Assembly: GCA_963975425.1 (NCBI GenBank)
Contig: CAXBGS010000013.1
Coordinates: 62,001 to 126,000 of the forward strand
DNA: 64,000 nt
DNA from: CAXBGS01 sp963975425
GTDB lineage: Bacteria > Planctomycetota > Planctomycetia > Pirellulales > Pirellulaceae
Reading direction: 5' to 3'
Shown here: positions 63,294-64,000 of the stretch, piece by piece
Layout of the letters: the number at the start of each line of letters is the position of its first letter
Position numbering within the stretch: position 1 is the first letter of the stretch
Notes under the pieces: generated by a model
What the model was told of the DNA's origin: nothing
Seen by the model: the letters and a program-made list of their open reading frames with translations, nothing else
Database searches by the model: none
Position numbers and translations under genes: made by a program

Positions 63294-64000
63294 ATGAGTG
63301 TGCAAACCCTTTATACCGCCGCAACCGGCATGGAGGCGATGGAAACCAAGTTGGACGTCATCGCCAACAACCTTGCCAACAGCAACACCACCGGTTTTAA
63401 ACGCGATCGCGCTAACTTCGAAGACCTGCTGTATCGCACAGAAGTCTATCCCGGCGTGCAAGACGCGCAGCAAAACCCCACAGCCGTTGGCACCCAGGTC
63501 GGCCTCGGCGTAAGAGTCACCAGCACGCAAACCGATCATCGCCAGGGAACACTGGAACAGACCGGACGTGATTTTGACATCGCGATTCGTGGCCAAGGAT
63601 TCTTTCGAGTGCTGGACCCATCCACACAAGAAACGATGTACACGCGGGCAGGAAACTTTGACACCAACGCGAACGGCCAATTGGTTGTCGGATCGGCGCA
63701 GGTCGGACGATTGCTTGATCCACCGGTGACGATTCCCGATGACGCGACCGCGGTTGTGATCAACGGCAACGGCGAAGTCATGGTACGTCAGCCGGGCCAG
63801 ACCGAACTTTCCAATCTCGGGCAGCTGCAACTGGCACAATTCATCAATCCCGACGGGTTGCTAAAAGTCGGCGAGAACATGTACTTGGAAACGGATGCTT
63901 CGGGCCCCGAGCAAACGACCAATCCCGGCGAAAACGGTGCCGGCGTCCTGGTCCAAGGAAACTTAGAAGCATCCAACGTCCAGCCCGTTCAAGAGTTAAT
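63294..64000 (+). CDS. flgG: flagellar distal rod protein FlgG, 3' partial
   Basis: ATG 63294 with AGGGA upstream opens MSVQTLYTAATGMEAMETKLD, the classic FlgG N-terminus, including NNLANSNTTGFKRD near 24-37. Typical middle motifs are visible: QVGLGVRVTS, GTLEQTGRDFDIAIRGQGFFRV and TRAGNFDTNANGQLV. The frame is still open at the window edge, inside GNLEASNVQPVQEL, so about 25 C-terminal residues are missing. It polymerises into the distal rod of the flagellum. Second gene of a flagellar operon that probably continues with flgA/flgH/flgI. Confidence 0.93.
   Translation, partial: MSVQTLYTAATGMEAMETKLDVIANNLANSNTTGFKRDRANFEDLLYRTEVYPGVQDAQQNPTAVGTQVGLGVRVTSTQTDHRQGTLEQTGRDFDIAIRGQGFFRVLDPSTQETMYTRAGNFDTNANGQLVVGSAQVGRLLDPPVTIPDDATAVVINGNGEVMVRQPGQTELSNLGQLQLAQFINPDGLLKVGENMYLETDASGPEQTTNPGENGAGVLVQGNLEASNVQPVQEL

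Noticed and set aside
63057..63839. 260-codon open frame on the minus strand
   Set aside because: Antisense to flgF and flgG, which are unmistakable.
1..64000. Mobile elements, prophage, tRNA or rRNA genes
   Set aside because: No transposase, integrase or phage structural motif and no cloverleaf or rRNA stretch was recognised while reading; a tRNAscan or ISfinder run would settle it.

Overview
This window looks like chromosomal DNA of a planctomycete (Planctomycetota, most likely a Rhodopirellula-type member of the Pirellulales). The evidence is four type I sulfatases, a DUF1501/DUF1549 pair, a PVC-type heme lipoprotein, DUF1080 and DUF4091 proteins, several secreted esterases, a PEP-CTERM protein, Gfo/Idh/MocA oxidoreductases and a ThuA protein. 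About 43 genes are supported. No rRNA, tRNA, transposase, phage gene or CRISPR array was recognised.

Layout: (1) 1-6.9 kb holds housekeeping-like genes: a 5'-truncated von Willebrand A protein, a secreted protein with two SPOR-like segments, the nucleotide-pool enzyme RdgB, and two divergent phosphohexomutases (PGM2-like and GlmM-like). (2) 7-24.6 kb is mainly secreted hydrolases and sugar-related proteins: a tandem double esterase, a beta-lactamase-fold serine hydrolase, an EF-hand esterase, an alpha/beta hydrolase, a DUF4091 protein, two concanavalin-fold/DUF1080 proteins, a membrane-anchored PHP protein, cyclopropane-fatty-acid synthase, a NanM-like cyclically permuted mutarotase and a sulfatase. 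(3) 24.9-35.1 kb holds an orphan cytoplasmic protein, the translationally coupled DUF1501-DUF1549 pair, a Tat-exported Gfo/Idh oxidoreductase, an LRR lipoprotein, a PEP-CTERM protein and a divergent RraA / D-2-hydroxyacid dehydrogenase pair.

(4) 35.1-53.9 kb is the most interesting region. Eleven genes lie on the minus strand, headed by a PAS-AraC regulator. After it come ThuA, an SGNH-like protein and a large heme lipoprotein (tightly packed), a DapA-like protein, a Gfo/Idh oxidoreductase overlapping a TIM-barrel epimerase, a sulfatase, an esterase, and two very large sulfatase fusions: sulfatase plus PQQ-type beta-propeller, and sulfatase plus GH71/99-like glycosidase. Together they read as a candidate locus for desulfating, cleaving and oxidising an unidentified sulfated glycan. 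Co-regulation is inferred from orientation and order only. (5) 54-64 kb returns to core functions: a small membrane protein, a UvrA-family ATPase divergent from NAD-dependent DNA ligase LigA, SufS and SufU for Fe-S assembly, and the start of a flagellar rod operon (flgF, flgG).

Two kinds of non-coding structure recur. One is short tandem repeats with 15-25 bp units at gene edges (1546, 29501, 42272, 46135, 61388) or in frame inside genes (22165, 54182). The other is strong hairpins without a T-tract between genes (3577, 10141, 17047, 24843, 30981, 32293, 33294), which probably act as terminators.
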